This document shows, one piece after another, positions 34,901 through 44,900 of a stretch of DNA of 64,000 nt. This DNA is from M3007 sp046329435 (GTDB lineage: Bacteria > Bacteroidota > Bacteroidia > Chitinophagales > Saprospiraceae). The first letter of the stretch is position 1; every line of letters starts with the position of its first letter. The stretch is from assembly GCA_046329435.1 (NCBI GenBank), contig JAXLUR010000003.1, positions 1 to 64,000 on the forward strand. The letters run 5' to 3'. Under the pieces are notes generated by a model. It ran no database searches, was not told where the DNA came from, and saw only the letters and a list, made by a program, of their open reading frames with translations. The position numbers and the translations under genes were made by a program.

Positions 34901-37900
34901 CGTGGTTGTAATGCTCGCGGCCCTGCAAAGCGGCGGCATTTGCAAATTGATCGACTCGCTCGACGTGGAGGCCGTGGCGGCATTCAATCCACTGCCGCAA
35001 TGCCCGGGGCAATCCACCAGTTTTCAGGACATCAGTACTTTTTTACCGGGTAGTAATATTACCAGCTGGCAGTGGAACTTCGGCGACCCCGGCAGCGGCG
35101 CGGCAAACAATTCGTCTGTGCGGAATACCACTCACGCATATGCCAGCGGCGGCACTTACTCGGCCACGCTTACCGTCACAGCGAGCAGCGGTTGTACTTC
35201 CTCCACGGTCGAAACCTTCGATATCGCGGCTGGTCCTGCTATTTCCTTTGCCCAGCCGGCGGCAGCCTGTACCGGCAATGCATCCGAGTTCAATGCCGTG
35301 GCAGGCGCCGATGTGAACAATATTGTCTGGAATTTCGGCGATCCCGGCAGCGGCGCGGCCAATTCGGCCGGCGGCACACAGGTTTTCCATAATTATAACA
35401 CACCAGGTGTGTACACCGTGGCAGCTACCGCAACCAACAGTTATGGCTGCACCACAACATTTACCCAAAACATCACGATTGTCAACAACCCGCTGAACGG
35501 CAACATCAGCCCGGCCGTGCCCATGCCATTCTGCGAAGGCGGCTCCACCACCCTCACTGCGCCGCCCGGCGCGGTCAGCTACCTGTGGTCCGACAGCACG
35601 ACGATTACCCCAACCCTGCTCGTCACAGCAGAAGGCGCCTATTCCGTCACCATGACCGACGCCAACGGTTGCACGTATTCGCCGCCCCCTGTGATCGTGG
35701 AAGAAACGCCTGGCCCCGACGCGACGATCAAAGCCCTGTTGACCAACGACCTGGGGCAGGTGATCGGCGTTTCATACCCTTCGCTCGACGCCTGCCTGGG
35801 AGAGGACGTATCCCTCCAGGTGTTCGGCAGCGGCAACCTGAGTTTCCTCTGGTCGAACGGAGAGACCAATGTGCTGAATATTTTCACGGAGATCCGAAAC
35901 AACCTGTTGAGCGAGGGCACGCATGTGTTTACGCTTACCGTAACTGATTTGAACACGGGTTGCACTTCTGTCGCCCAACCCTTCACCGTGGATGTGCACC
36001 CGGTGCCGAGCGGGCTGACGATCGCCGCCAACGGTTACTGTGCGGGCGCCACCACGCTTACCTATACCGGCCCTCAACCCGCCAACTGGCAAATCAGCTG
36101 GAATACCGGCGCAACGGGCAACACCCTTTCCGTGGAAGACGGCGGCAACTTTTTCGTGCAGGCGGTCAATGAGTTTGGTTGTGTCGGGCAGAGCAATACA
36201 ATCAGCATATTGCCCGGCCCGCCCGATGAGGCGATCCCGAGCGGCTGCCATACGCGATGCAACCCCGACACCCTTTGCCTGCCGCCGATGCCGCAGGTGA
36301 CGGGCTGGCAGTGGTTCCTCAACGGATCGCCGATCCCGGGCGCCACCGGACCCGATTTTGTCGCCACCCAGAGCGGCACCTATTGGGCGCAGCTGACCGA
36401 CGTTTACGGTTGCACGGCCCAAAGCGGCGACCTGGTGCTCGATTTGTACAACGGCTTCGGCAACATCCTCGGGCAGGTCTGGTCGGATGTCAACGACAAC
36501 GGCATGATCGACGCCGCCGACACCCTGGTGCCGGGTATAGCGGTCAATTTGTGGCAAAACGGCGCTACTTTGTCCAACACCCAAACAAACGGGAACGGCG
36601 ATTTCGTCTTTCCAGGAGTGGATGCAGCATCGTACGACGTTGCGCTCGATACGGCTCTCCTGCCGCCCGGCTGGCAGGTCGTGATCGGGCAACAGCCAGC
36701 CCTGATTCAGGGTTGCGACGTGCAAACCAATACCGACCTGCTGCTCAGCGCGTTCTGTACCAGCGCGGTTTTCGATACCCTCCAGTTCAATGTTTGCCCC
36801 GGCAATACCGTGACCTACAACAACGTGACCCTTGCGGCGGGCGCAAGCCAGTCGTTTCAGTTTCAAACTGCAAATGGTTGTGACTCAACCGTTACCGTCA
36901 ATGTGTTGCCCCTGACTGTTTCGACCGGCACGGTGAATGCCCAGGCTTGCCCGGGCGACGCGTTCGACTACAACGGCACCCTCGTGCCTGCCGGGCAAAG
37001 CCAGCAGTTCACCCTCACCAATTACCTAGGCTGCGACTCGATTGTCACGGTCAATGTCGCTACCCTGCCCGTTTCGACCGGCACGGTGAATGCCCAGGCT
37101 TGTCCGGGCGACGCGTTTGACTACAACGGAACACAGATTCCTGCCGGGCAAAGTCAGCAGTTTACCCTCACCAATTACCTCGGCTGCGACTCCATTGTCA
37201 CGGTCAATGTGGCCCTTGCCTCGCCCTCTTCATTTACACTCAATACTGGCGCCTGTGCGGGCGAATCTTTTGACTACAACGGCACCCTGATTCCCGCCGG
37301 GCAGAGCCAGCAGTTCACGCTCGCCAATTACCTGGGTTGCGATTCTGTTGTGACCGTCAATGTGGCCAGCTGGCCGGTTTCGACCGGCAGTTTCAGCGCT
37401 CAAATTTGTGCAGGTGAAAGTTTCGACTTCAACGGCACGCCTATCATGGCCGGCACGAGCGCGCAAATCACCCTGACCAACTACCTCGGCTGCGATTCCA
37501 TTCTGACCATCACAGTAGGGGCTTTGCCCGAATATTCGAGTACGCTGGATGTATCGTTGTGCCCTGGAGAAGTCTTCGATTACGCCGGCATTCCGATCCC
37601 GGCCAACCAGATTGTCGAAGTTATTTTACAAAGCCAGCTGGGTTGCGACTCGACTGTAACGATCACCACAACTGCCCTGCCGGAAACAGGTTTTGCCCTC
37701 GCGGCAACCAATTCCTGCCCGGACACGACTTCCGGCACGTTGTCGGCGGTCGGGGTGACAGGCGGCGCGGCGCCATTCCTGTATTCGCTGGACGGCACGG
37801 ATTTCCAGACCGAGCCGGATTTCAGCGGCCTGGCGGCTGGTTCCTACACGCTTTATGTGCAGGACGCCAACGGATGCGTGACACAACGCGACACGGTGCT

Positions 37901-38438
37901 GGACGCCTACGACCCGTTGGAGGTGACGCTTGCAGACGGCATCCTGGCTTGCGACAGCAGTGCCGTACTGCTCGAACCGCAAATAACAGGCGACTCGGTT
38001 GCCCTGGTCTTTGCCTGGTCGAACGGGACGACCACTTCCAGTGCCTTGTTCAATGAAGCAGGTCCGGTTTGGCTCGTTGTAAGCAATCGTTGTGAAACGG
38101 TTCAGGTCTCGGCAAGCGTCAACTGGGCCGACATCGGCGCCTCGAAGCTGTACTATGTGCCCAATGTGGTCGCACCGGCCGCGGTCAATCCGGACAATGC
38201 CTTGTTCAAGCCCTTCTTCCCGCAGGGGGTGGTAGTCAACAATTTTATCTTCCGGGTTTACGACCGCTGGGGCAACTGGATGTGGGATTCACCGGGCCCT
38301 GATGAAGGCTGGCTGAGCCTGTTCCGCAGCCGCGACATGCAGCCGGGCGTCTATGTCTGGTACCTGGAAGCCACCGTGGACTACTGCGGCCGAACCATCG
38401 TTATTCGCGACAAAGGCGACGTCACTATTGTTCGGTAA
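31974..38438 (+). CDS. Giant T9SS-exported adhesin-like protein with PKD, SdrD-B-like and tandem repeats
   Basis: A 2154-residue surface protein. The signal peptide MPNRLSFAFWVSLFFLPLLSSA starts at ATG 31974; the frame upstream overlaps apaG. Ig/PKD-type modules follow, with clear PKD cores near residues 265 (WYFGDGSQPSQAF), 1033 and 1119 (both WNFGDPGSGAAN). A glycine-rich hinge lies near residue 900 (GGGGGGFPGGGFP). An SdrD-B/Cna-B-like domain (GNILGQVWSDVNDNGMIDAAD, about 1495-1590) precedes 51-residue tandem repeats (about 1600-1900). A gliding-motility-associated C-terminal domain (FRVYDRWGNWMW ... GVYVWYLEATVDYCGR) ends it, marking type B T9SS export. It probably acts in adhesion or gliding. 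Confidence 0.9.
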   Translation: MPNRLSFAFWVSLFFLPLLSSAQNTNYQVTITGPSLVCYGTCAQYTAVISSPGGNPPLSSSILWSSSNGTTLGSGASIFMCFPPNGGGTILVSVILANSQEILTDTMNITVLPNIPLSITSDNAAICNQDSSSGPSNPDNQICEKVCPYSTVTYSVNPLVSGAQQNVQWTVTGAQSYTINPPNNASVTVQWGGPGQGSVQVKSDPGSTSYYCITEGYTCVTIIEAPEAAFSSDPESDSPPAPVQICKGQTVYFDNLSANADAFEWYFGDGSQPSQAFEPEHTYLSPGMYNVMLIARSACLCADTVVQQIEVLDADAPLLDCVGTLCAGETATYTTAAGCGNYVWTVSGNGTVLGGGSSSDNSVTVQWNDGPNGAITLLTPACGASACPFPAVIRVPVLSDNAEISGPEIVCPGDESVYAIEPFGGTNFMWTLSSGGTITGGQGTNRITVQWYNFPNPNATNWLSVVYDNCYLGCGGQDSIPVKIVSPFTISGPVERCEGANAVFTAKLVNPLQNLNCNWTMTAPDGSIVWTASGTPTANVVFNNGPGRYRLVAQPSNPAQSCSDQVEWVVNVPASPTPLTGIDGPSLICPGQPVTYSALGASPVSNINWIIQNGPGAPATASGENLAISWGPAGPYWLAAQQVSTDGLNCISDTVRFDVSAVGSVSLNGATTVCINSTASYSVPALDNVDYQWQISPADAGAIASGQGTPSVSIFWQNAGNHTVSILVCGQTASFNVNVTALPAPQVIAPASLCNGQTATVQTVGAYNTYSWQNASGNELSTLSNVVIGSGAYTIEVTDANGCMGSANFNIANAPSPNFTISTNDPTAFCNNSQFVTMNALTTADGDYVYEWFRNGVPLGVNANNYTTNQYGSYTATATNQFGCSATAGPINVVLDCTGGGGGGGFPGGGFPPCQVGDVTLGIAPSPECDSFLLAASGSNYVAGSAQWTLFQSGAAIIGTTSGDNTSFVFPNAGEYVVVMLAALQSGGICKLIDSLDVEAVAAFNPLPQCPGQSTSFQDISTFLPGSNITSWQWNFGDPGSGAANNSSVRNTTHAYASGGTYSATLTVTASSGCTSSTVETFDIAAGPAISFAQPAAACTGNASEFNAVAGADVNNIVWNFGDPGSGAANSAGGTQVFHNYNTPGVYTVAATATNSYGCTTTFTQNITIVNNPLNGNISPAVPMPFCEGGSTTLTAPPGAVSYLWSDSTTITPTLLVTAEGAYSVTMTDANGCTYSPPPVIVEETPGPDATIKALLTNDLGQVIGVSYPSLDACLGEDVSLQVFGSGNLSFLWSNGETNVLNIFTEIRNNLLSEGTHVFTLTVTDLNTGCTSVAQPFTVDVHPVPSGLTIAANGYCAGATTLTYTGPQPANWQISWNTGATGNTLSVEDGGNFFVQAVNEFGCVGQSNTISILPGPPDEAIPSGCHTRCNPDTLCLPPMPQVTGWQWFLNGSPIPGATGPDFVATQSGTYWAQLTDVYGCTAQSGDLVLDLYNGFGNILGQVWSDVNDNGMIDAADTLVPGIAVNLWQNGATLSNTQTNGNGDFVFPGVDAASYDVALDTALLPPGWQVVIGQQPALIQGCDVQTNTDLLLSAFCTSAVFDTLQFNVCPGNTVTYNNVTLAAGASQSFQFQTANGCDSTVTVNVLPLTVSTGTVNAQACPGDAFDYNGTLVPAGQSQQFTLTNYLGCDSIVTVNVATLPVSTGTVNAQACPGDAFDYNGTQIPAGQSQQFTLTNYLGCDSIVTVNVALASPSSFTLNTGACAGESFDYNGTLIPAGQSQQFTLANYLGCDSVVTVNVASWPVSTGSFSAQICAGESFDFNGTPIMAGTSAQITLTNYLGCDSILTITVGALPEYSSTLDVSLCPGEVFDYAGIPIPANQIVEVILQSQLGCDSTVTITTTALPETGFALAATNSCPDTTSGTLSAVGVTGGAAPFLYSLDGTDFQTEPDFSGLAAGSYTLYVQDANGCVTQRDTVLDAYDPLEVTLADGILACDSSAVLLEPQITGDSVALVFAWSNGTTTSSALFNEAGPVWLVVSNRCETVQVSASVNWADIGASKLYYVPNVVAPAAVNPDNALFKPFFPQGVVVNNFIFRVYDRWGNWMWDSPGPDEGWLSLFRSRDMQPGVYVWYLEATVDYCGRTIVIRDKGDVTIVR
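36921..37685 (+). repeat. Five tandem 153-bp repeats encoding 51-residue units
   Basis: Units begin at 36921, 37074, 37227, 37380 and 37533, with a degenerate sixth unit before the first. Each encodes a C-x-G-(D/E)-x-(F)DYNG...AGQSQQFTL(T)NYLGCDS-(I/V)-VTVNV-like module with two conserved cysteines. Units 1 and 2 are nearly identical at the DNA level while later units have diverged, indicating recent duplication at one end. Confidence 0.9.
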
Positions 38439-38467
38439 TCGGAATCGAGCTTGCAGCGTTAAGGTTT

Positions 38468-38574
38468 AAAGTTCCAGGCGGTTGACTTTGGGCAGGTTTT
38501 GGGAAACAGGGCATTACCTGTCGTTCATCAATCCCAAATCCATAACCCGCCCAAAGTCAACCGCCTGGAACTTT
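38468..38574. repeat. 26-bp perfect inverted repeat between convergent genes
   Basis: Arm 38468-38493 is exactly complementary to 38549-38574, and pairing extends inward with few mismatches. A small apical hairpin (ACAGG...CCTGT) lies in the spacer. The element is about 107 bp and fills the gap between the adhesin and patatin-like gene ends. It can serve as a bidirectional terminator. The long perfect arms also resemble a MITE-like or palindromic element. Confidence 0.75.
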
Positions 38575-38578
38575 TACT

Positions 38579-40939
38579 TCAAAGCAACTCGGCAAGGGCT
38601 TTCCACTGCTCGGCTACGGGGGAGCCCTTTCCTTCGAGGCGTTGTTTCATGGTATTGATCGAGCCGCTCGACAGCCACCGCCCGAGCGGGACGCGTTTGC
38701 TTTCGTCGGACGGGAAATTGGGGTATTGCAGCACGATTTCATGGAAATTGCCGGCAGGCACGCGGTTTTTCATATAGTCGGTCCACCAGGTGGCGCGGCC
38801 GGCGATGCCGGAAAAACTGACCGCCCGCATAACTGCTTTCAATTGCGAGATCCGTTTGTTTTTTTCCTCCACCGGCCCGCTACTCGTGTCGGGCCGTATG
38901 CTGCCATTGATAAGAGAAATTACGTGGATACTGACCTTGCTGCGCACATCGTCGGGCAGGGTTTTCAACCTGGCTTCGAGCCACTCGTACAAACGCGACA
39001 TGAGCGTAAAGCCTTGATTTTCAAACAACCCGCCGTCGATGAAGTTGCCGCAGCCAGGTATGTAGGTATAGGCATTCATCAAGGGAAACAACTGGCTCAA
39101 CTGGCTGGCATCCACCATCGACACCGACCCCGGGCCGCTTCTGGCGTCCTGATTTTGTTCCGCTTCGGCCACAATGTCGATGGTATCGATAAAGACGGCT
39201 GAATCCATACGGACCGGACTGGCATAGCCCGAACGGCCGCTCTGGATGTTCATGGTGATCGGGAAATACAAGGGCAGGCTCGCATCAAGGCTGCGATCGC
39301 TTTTATACCAGTAGTTGAGGTAGGGCCGGATGAGGTAGTTCGGCACCTGGCGCGCGCCGACCTGTATGATAGGGTCGATGTTGCCGTGTTTGAAAAAAGT
39401 GGCGATGCGCGCCTTTATTTCTTCAAAAAAAGGCTTGCCGGAAGGCGCGGGGTTGGCAAGGCCCTGTTTGATGGCTTCTCCGAAGGCCACACATTCGTCC
39501 ATGCGGTGTGTGTAGTTGCGGTTGTAGGCCTTACGGGTAAAAAGGCGTTTGATTCGCGTGCCTATTTCACCCACAAAAATCTGGTAAAAGGCGCCGCTGA
39601 GGTAGTTGCGCTGGTACATTTTGGCGGCAAAGCCCTCCTGAATTGCCCTGATTTCCTCGGGGCTGAGGTCGGGGTGTTCATCGAGAAATTTCCACATGCC
39701 CAGTGTCGCGCCGAAGCCCGAAGAGCCGCCCGAAGCCGAGGTCACGGCAAACAAATGACGGCGAAATTTGCCGTTCGTCTCCAGATTGAGCCGGCTGACG
39801 AGTTGGCTGGTCCAATAGCCGGCCCGGCTGCCGCCGCCCTGCGCCGCGAGCAGAAAAACGGGGATTTTTCGCGCTTTGCCCAGTTCGGGCACAATATTGG
39901 TTTGCCACCAGGCCTCGAAATACTCATCGAGGTTTTTCCGTACGCCGGAAAACATGTTGGTCGGCCAGAGCCGCATGTCGTGGATGCGCGAACGGGAGAA
40001 AAACGTGAGATAGGCAAACAAAGCCAGCAGCCCGCTCAGAATGTACCTTCCGATAGCGGGCAACAGCAGGTAGGCCGCGCTGATCAGGTCGCCGATCAGC
40101 AGATAAAACAACGTAATGCCCAGCAATACGAAAGTGGGCGACAAGGGTTGCAAATTGGGCGCCCAGGCTGCCGCGATCACCAGCACGGTCGTGGCGATCA
40201 GCATAATGAGGTAGTGGGTGTTGTAGGTACCGATCTGGTTCAGGTACAGCCATTCCGATTGCCGCAGCGAGCCGGCAATAAGTATCATCTGGATGCTGAG
40301 GCAAAGACCGATGCACAGGTAGTTCCACAACACATGAACAGGGGGGCGGTTGCGGCCCCGGCGGCGTTCGTTGGCGCGTTGTATCAGGAAGATCAGCGAA
40401 AAAGCCAGCAACATATTGGCCACCACCAGCAAATCGAGCAGCCAAAGCGGAAACCTGGGCCGGTCGGCATCCAGCATACAGAGCGCCCCCCAGATGGCCA
40501 AAGCAAGCAGTCCGGCCACCGGCAGGATCGTCCACCAGCGTTTAAAACGCTTTAATTGAACCACATAGACTGCCAGGCTGTAAAATATCATGGGCAGCGA
40601 ACAGGCAATCACCGCAGGTGTCAGGTCTTTGGTGACCGGCCGCAGGCGCTGGACCTCCTCGGGCGCCGCATCGGGGAAAATTGCCGTCGGCACGAAGTAC
40701 AAAGCCAGGGCAATGAGATGGAACAAGGGCAAAATAGCCGCCGCGCGAATGCCGGTAAACTTGTCGGCCTCGTCGAACATGCCTGTGAGCAACTCGCGGC
40801 CCTGCGGGTTTTTAAACAACATGTAAGGCACCAGCAGCACCCAGGCAAGGGTGGGCAAATTTTTGACTACGGCATTGAAAACGTCCTGGAGAGAGTAGCC
40901 GGCAATGAAAGCCAGCACCATTTGGGAATCATGGAACAT
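38579..40939 (-). CDS. Membrane-anchored patatin-like phospholipase
   Basis: A 786-residue protein. Its N-terminal half contains about nine hydrophobic helices (FHLIALALYFVPTAIF, LLDLLVVANMLLAFSLIFLI, and others). The C-terminal half resembles a patatin/acyl-hydrolase domain: oxyanion-type GGGSRAGYW, a nucleophile-elbow-like TSASGGSSGFG (SxSGG instead of GxSGG) and the Asp dyad partner in FIDGGLFENQG. It could cleave membrane lipids. The atypical elbow residue makes activity uncertain. ATG 40939 is chosen; ATG 40996 adds 19 residues. It follows the UbiA-like gene in the same direction. Confidence 0.7.
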   Translation of the reverse strand: MFHDSQMVLAFIAGYSLQDVFNAVVKNLPTLAWVLLVPYMLFKNPQGRELLTGMFDEADKFTGIRAAAILPLFHLIALALYFVPTAIFPDAAPEEVQRLRPVTKDLTPAVIACSLPMIFYSLAVYVVQLKRFKRWWTILPVAGLLALAIWGALCMLDADRPRFPLWLLDLLVVANMLLAFSLIFLIQRANERRRGRNRPPVHVLWNYLCIGLCLSIQMILIAGSLRQSEWLYLNQIGTYNTHYLIMLIATTVLVIAAAWAPNLQPLSPTFVLLGITLFYLLIGDLISAAYLLLPAIGRYILSGLLALFAYLTFFSRSRIHDMRLWPTNMFSGVRKNLDEYFEAWWQTNIVPELGKARKIPVFLLAAQGGGSRAGYWTSQLVSRLNLETNGKFRRHLFAVTSASGGSSGFGATLGMWKFLDEHPDLSPEEIRAIQEGFAAKMYQRNYLSGAFYQIFVGEIGTRIKRLFTRKAYNRNYTHRMDECVAFGEAIKQGLANPAPSGKPFFEEIKARIATFFKHGNIDPIIQVGARQVPNYLIRPYLNYWYKSDRSLDASLPLYFPITMNIQSGRSGYASPVRMDSAVFIDTIDIVAEAEQNQDARSGPGSVSMVDASQLSQLFPLMNAYTYIPGCGNFIDGGLFENQGFTLMSRLYEWLEARLKTLPDDVRSKVSIHVISLINGSIRPDTSSGPVEEKNKRISQLKAVMRAVSFSGIAGRATWWTDYMKNRVPAGNFHEIVLQYPNFPSDESKRVPLGRWLSSGSINTMKQRLEGKGSPVAEQWKALAELL

Positions 40940-41015
40940 GGGGTAGTTTGGCAGTTTGAGGTTAAAATATGCACGAAAAACGCAGTTTTCGGGCATATCG
41001 GCTCGTTACAACCGA

Positions 41016-41798
41016 TTAATTCGCAATAAATAGTTCGCCCGCGGCCACCATTCCCAACTGTGCGATCATTAAACCGTCGATCCAGAATTTTTGCCAGGCG
41101 GCGCCGCCCTGTCGCACGATCTTCCGCAACAAAAAACCGCTCAGCGCCAGATTGCCCGTCAATGCGGCGCCTGCCCAGATCGAGTAGCGACCGACGCCGT
41201 AATTGACCAGCACGCACAAGGCCGAAGCCGACAAGACAAGGTCGATCAAGCGGAAGCTGCGCTGTACGCCCAGGTTGAGCGCCAGCGTGCGCAAGCCTTG
41301 CCGCCGGTCGTATTCGAGGTCGGTGAGGTCATAGGCCAGCGCCAGCGCAAAAATGAAGGCCGAACGCCCGAGCAGCAACACCACTGCCGAGTCCCAGCGG
41401 AATGGCTCGAGCGGCAAAAGCACCGTCACCCAGGCCCACGCCAGCGAAATAGCCAGCGGTTTCAGCAAAGGCAACGCTCGCAGCCCGGCGCGGCCCGGTT
41501 TTTTAAAACCGTAGTACAACAGCCACAACAACAGGGGCGCCAGCGCCACCCAGCGGGCCGTGGCAGGCATGGCAATGAAGCCCAACAGCGCCACCCCGCC
41601 CATGCCGCGCGCCAGGTAACGACGTGTTTTATCGGGGTGCATGAAATAATAGGCAAAAACAGCCCCGCCCAGCACAAAACCCGCCAGCCAGGGGGATGGC
41701 AGGCCGGTGCTGAACAACAGACCGGTTTGCACGAGCATTGCCAGCGCGCAAAAGCCGATCCAAAGGGTACGCAAAATGCCGGAGAGGGTATTCAACAA
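41016..41798 (-). CDS. UbiA-family prenyltransferase-like protein
   Basis: A 260-residue protein with seven to nine helices. The second UbiA Asp motif is readable (YDLTDLEYDRRQGLRTLALNLG). The first N/D-rich motif, usually NDxxDxxxD, is degraded to the segment YYFMHPDKTRRYLARG, so catalysis is uncertain. Family members transfer prenyl groups to aromatic or polar acceptors in quinone, haem or lipid synthesis. A strong hydrophobic N-terminal helix fits membrane insertion. It ends 19-76 bp before the patatin-like gene, depending on that gene's start, so both may form a short operon. Confidence 0.65.
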   Translation of the reverse strand: MLNTLSGILRTLWIGFCALAMLVQTGLLFSTGLPSPWLAGFVLGGAVFAYYFMHPDKTRRYLARGMGGVALLGFIAMPATARWVALAPLLLWLLYYGFKKPGRAGLRALPLLKPLAISLAWAWVTVLLPLEPFRWDSAVVLLLGRSAFIFALALAYDLTDLEYDRRQGLRTLALNLGVQRSFRLIDLVLSASALCVLVNYGVGRYSIWAGAALTGNLALSGFLLRKIVRQGGAAWQKFWIDGLMIAQLGMVAAGELFIAN

Positions 41799-41969
41799 AT
41801 CGAATCAGGCAGGGCAAAAAGCACTGAATGCATACAACGCTGTATGTTTCGCATGGTTTTAACGCAACGGTAACGTGTTTTCACAAAATTTTCATAGGCG
41901 ATTTTGTTTAATAACACGTCTATGCCTTGCCAGAGACGCCTTTGTCCGACCAGTCAAACGTTTGAACAT

Positions 41970-44900
41970 ATGAAACGCAGCCTCTTATTCACCTTCCTGC
42001 TTGCCCTCCTGTTCGGCAACACCGCTTTTGCCCAATATTTCGGGCGAAACAAACCACACTACCAGGACCTCGACTTCAAAGTCGTGCAGACCCCCAATTT
42101 TGAAATTTACCAATACCTCAACAACCCCGAAGTGCTGCAACGCTTCGCTGCCGAAGCCGAGCTCTGGTATGCCATGCACCAGGCAGTGTTGCGCGACACT
42201 TTTACCGAAAAAAACCCCATCATCCTGTACAATGACCACGCCGGTTTCCAGCAAACCAATGTCATCCAGGGCGATATCAGCGTGGGTACCGGCGGCGTCA
42301 CCGAGGGTTTGCGCAACCGGGTGGTCATCCCGCTGGCCATGACCAACCAGCAAACCGACCACGTGCTGGGCCACGAACTGGTGCACGCTTTCCAGTACCA
42401 CATGGTCATCGAGGGCGATTCCACCAGCCTCCGCAACCTGTCTAACCTCCCCCTGTGGATGGTGGAAGGTCTGGCAGAATACCTTTCCATCGGTCGCGTC
42501 GATGCCCACACGGCCCTCTGGATGCGCGACGCCGTGCTCAACGACGACCTGCCGACCCTGCGCAAACTCGACAACTACAGCAAATATTTCCCCTACCGCT
42601 GGGGCCAGGCATTCTGGGCCTACATCGCGGGCACGTATGGCGACGAGGCGATCCCGGTGTTGTTTATGAACACCGCTAAATACGGCCTCGATCCGGCCAT
42701 CAAAATCACCCTGTTGACCACGCCCGATTCGCTGTCGGCCGACTGGCAGAACGCACTCAAATCGCACTACGGACGGTGGGTCACCAAAGGGCAAAAAGAC
42801 AAACCAGTGGGGAAAAAGCTCCTTTCCGACGACAATGCGGGCCAGTTGAACATTTGCCCCGTATTGAGCCCCAACGGCAAATACGTGATCTTTTTGTCGG
42901 AAAAAAACCTGTTTACCACCGATCTGTTCCTGGCCGATGCCCGCACGGGGCACATTCTTAAAAAAGTGGCCAGCACGGCCACCGACGGCCATATCGACCA
43001 GTTCAACTTCATCGAAAGCGCCGGCAGCTGGTCGCCCAACGATCAGCGATTTGCGTACGACGTGTACGAAAAAGGGCAAAGCATGCTGGTCATCCAGGAT
43101 ATTTTCAAGGGCAAAGCCGTGGAAAAAATCAAACTGGACGGCGTGCCTGCTTTTGCCAACCCGGCATGGAGTCCCGACGGCAAAACCATCGTGGTCAGCG
43201 GCCTGGTCAATGGGCAAACCGACCTTTACGCCCTCGACCTCAAAACCCGCAAGGTGCGGCAACTGACCAACGATCGGGCCGCAGAAATACTGCCTGCCTG
43301 GAACGCCGACGGCACCCAGCTGGCGTTCTCCACCGACGCCATCAGCCTCGAACGCGGCCGCAGCAACGGCGCTTACACGATGAACCTGGCTGTTATGGAC
43401 ATGGTTTCCGGCAGGGTTGAACAAGTCGATGTTTTCCCCGGCGCCGACAATATGAACCCCCAGTTTGATAAAAACGGCGACCTGCTTTTTCTGAGCGATC
43501 GGGACGGGTTCCGCAACCTTTACAAGTATGAAACAGCCTCCAAAAAGGTGTTTCAACTGACCAAACTGCTTACGGGTATCACCGGCATCACGCCCTATGC
43601 TCCTGCGCTGACCGTAGCCGAAGACCGCGACCGTATTCTATACACCTACTACAACCACGGCGAATACGTGATCTATCAGGCCAAGTCGGCCGATTTTACG
43701 CCAGTGGAAGTGGACCCGCTGGCCGTCGACATGGTGCCGGCCACTTTACCGCCTTTCGACCCGCGCAAACGCGACATCGTGAATACGGCCCTGCGCACCA
43801 TGGACAACGCGGAGAAAATCGTGCAGGCGAATACCACGACCAAAACCGTCCCGTACAAACCCAAGTTTAACCTCGAATATGTCGGCGGCGGCGGCGGCAT
43901 TGGCGTGACCACAGGCAACAGCAGTTTTGGCGCCGCAACAGGGCTTGCCGGCGGGGTCGATATGCTCTTCGGCGATATTCTGGGCAACAACCAGTTGTAC
44001 GCCGGCCTGGCCCTCAACGGCGAAATAACCGACATGGCCGGCCAGTTCAGCTACATCAACAACAAAAACAGGATTGGCTGGGGCCTCAACCTTTCGCATA
44101 TCCCCTACCGCTCCGGCGCCTATTACCAGGACGCGAGCTTTGTGCCCCACACGGTGTACACCAGCGACGGCACGCCTTTTTTCGGTTTCAAAGACAGCCT
44201 GGTGTTGCAACGGCTTTTTCAGGAGCGCATCGGCGGACTGGTTTTTTATCCGCTTTCTGTCACCAAACGCTTCGAACTGGGCGGCGCCTTCGAGTTTTAT
44301 CACGAACGGGTCGATTATTACAACTACTACATCGACCCGTACGGCTACCTGCGCGGACAGGAACGCAAGCGGCTGCCCTCATCGCCGGGCATTAACCTGG
44401 CCAACATCAACGCCGCTTATGTGGGCGACAACTCTTACTTCGGCGGCACGGCGCCCTTGCAGGGCTGGCGATACAGGATCGGGGTGGAGCAGTATTTCGG
44501 CGCCTACAAATTCTCCGGCCTCTTGCTCGACGGGCGGCGGTATTTTTATGTCAAACCCGTGAGTTTTGCGTTCCGCGGCATCGGCTACGGTCGTTTCGGG
44601 GGCAATGCGAATAATACGGACGAAGTATATCCGCTCTTTGCCGGCAACCCCTTCTTTGTGCGCGGCTATACCAACAACTTCCTGTACAATGAAGCGCCGG
44701 AACTGGTCGAGCAAATGGCCGGCAGCAAAATCGTGATTGCCAACGCGGAAGTGCGCTTGCCGTTCACCGGCCCGCGCAAACTGGCCTTGCTGCCCATCAA
44801 CTTCCTGCTGACCGACCTGAATGTTTTTTTTGATGCCGGGCTCGGCTTTTTCGAACTCAGCGACCTGAAATCGGAGGGAGAGAGCCCATTCTTCGTTCAA

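Noticed and set aside
38579..40939. Classification as an ordinary soluble patatin
   Set aside because: The N-terminal half is clearly membrane-embedded, and the nucleophile elbow reads SxSGG instead of GxSxG, so only 'patatin-like' is justified.
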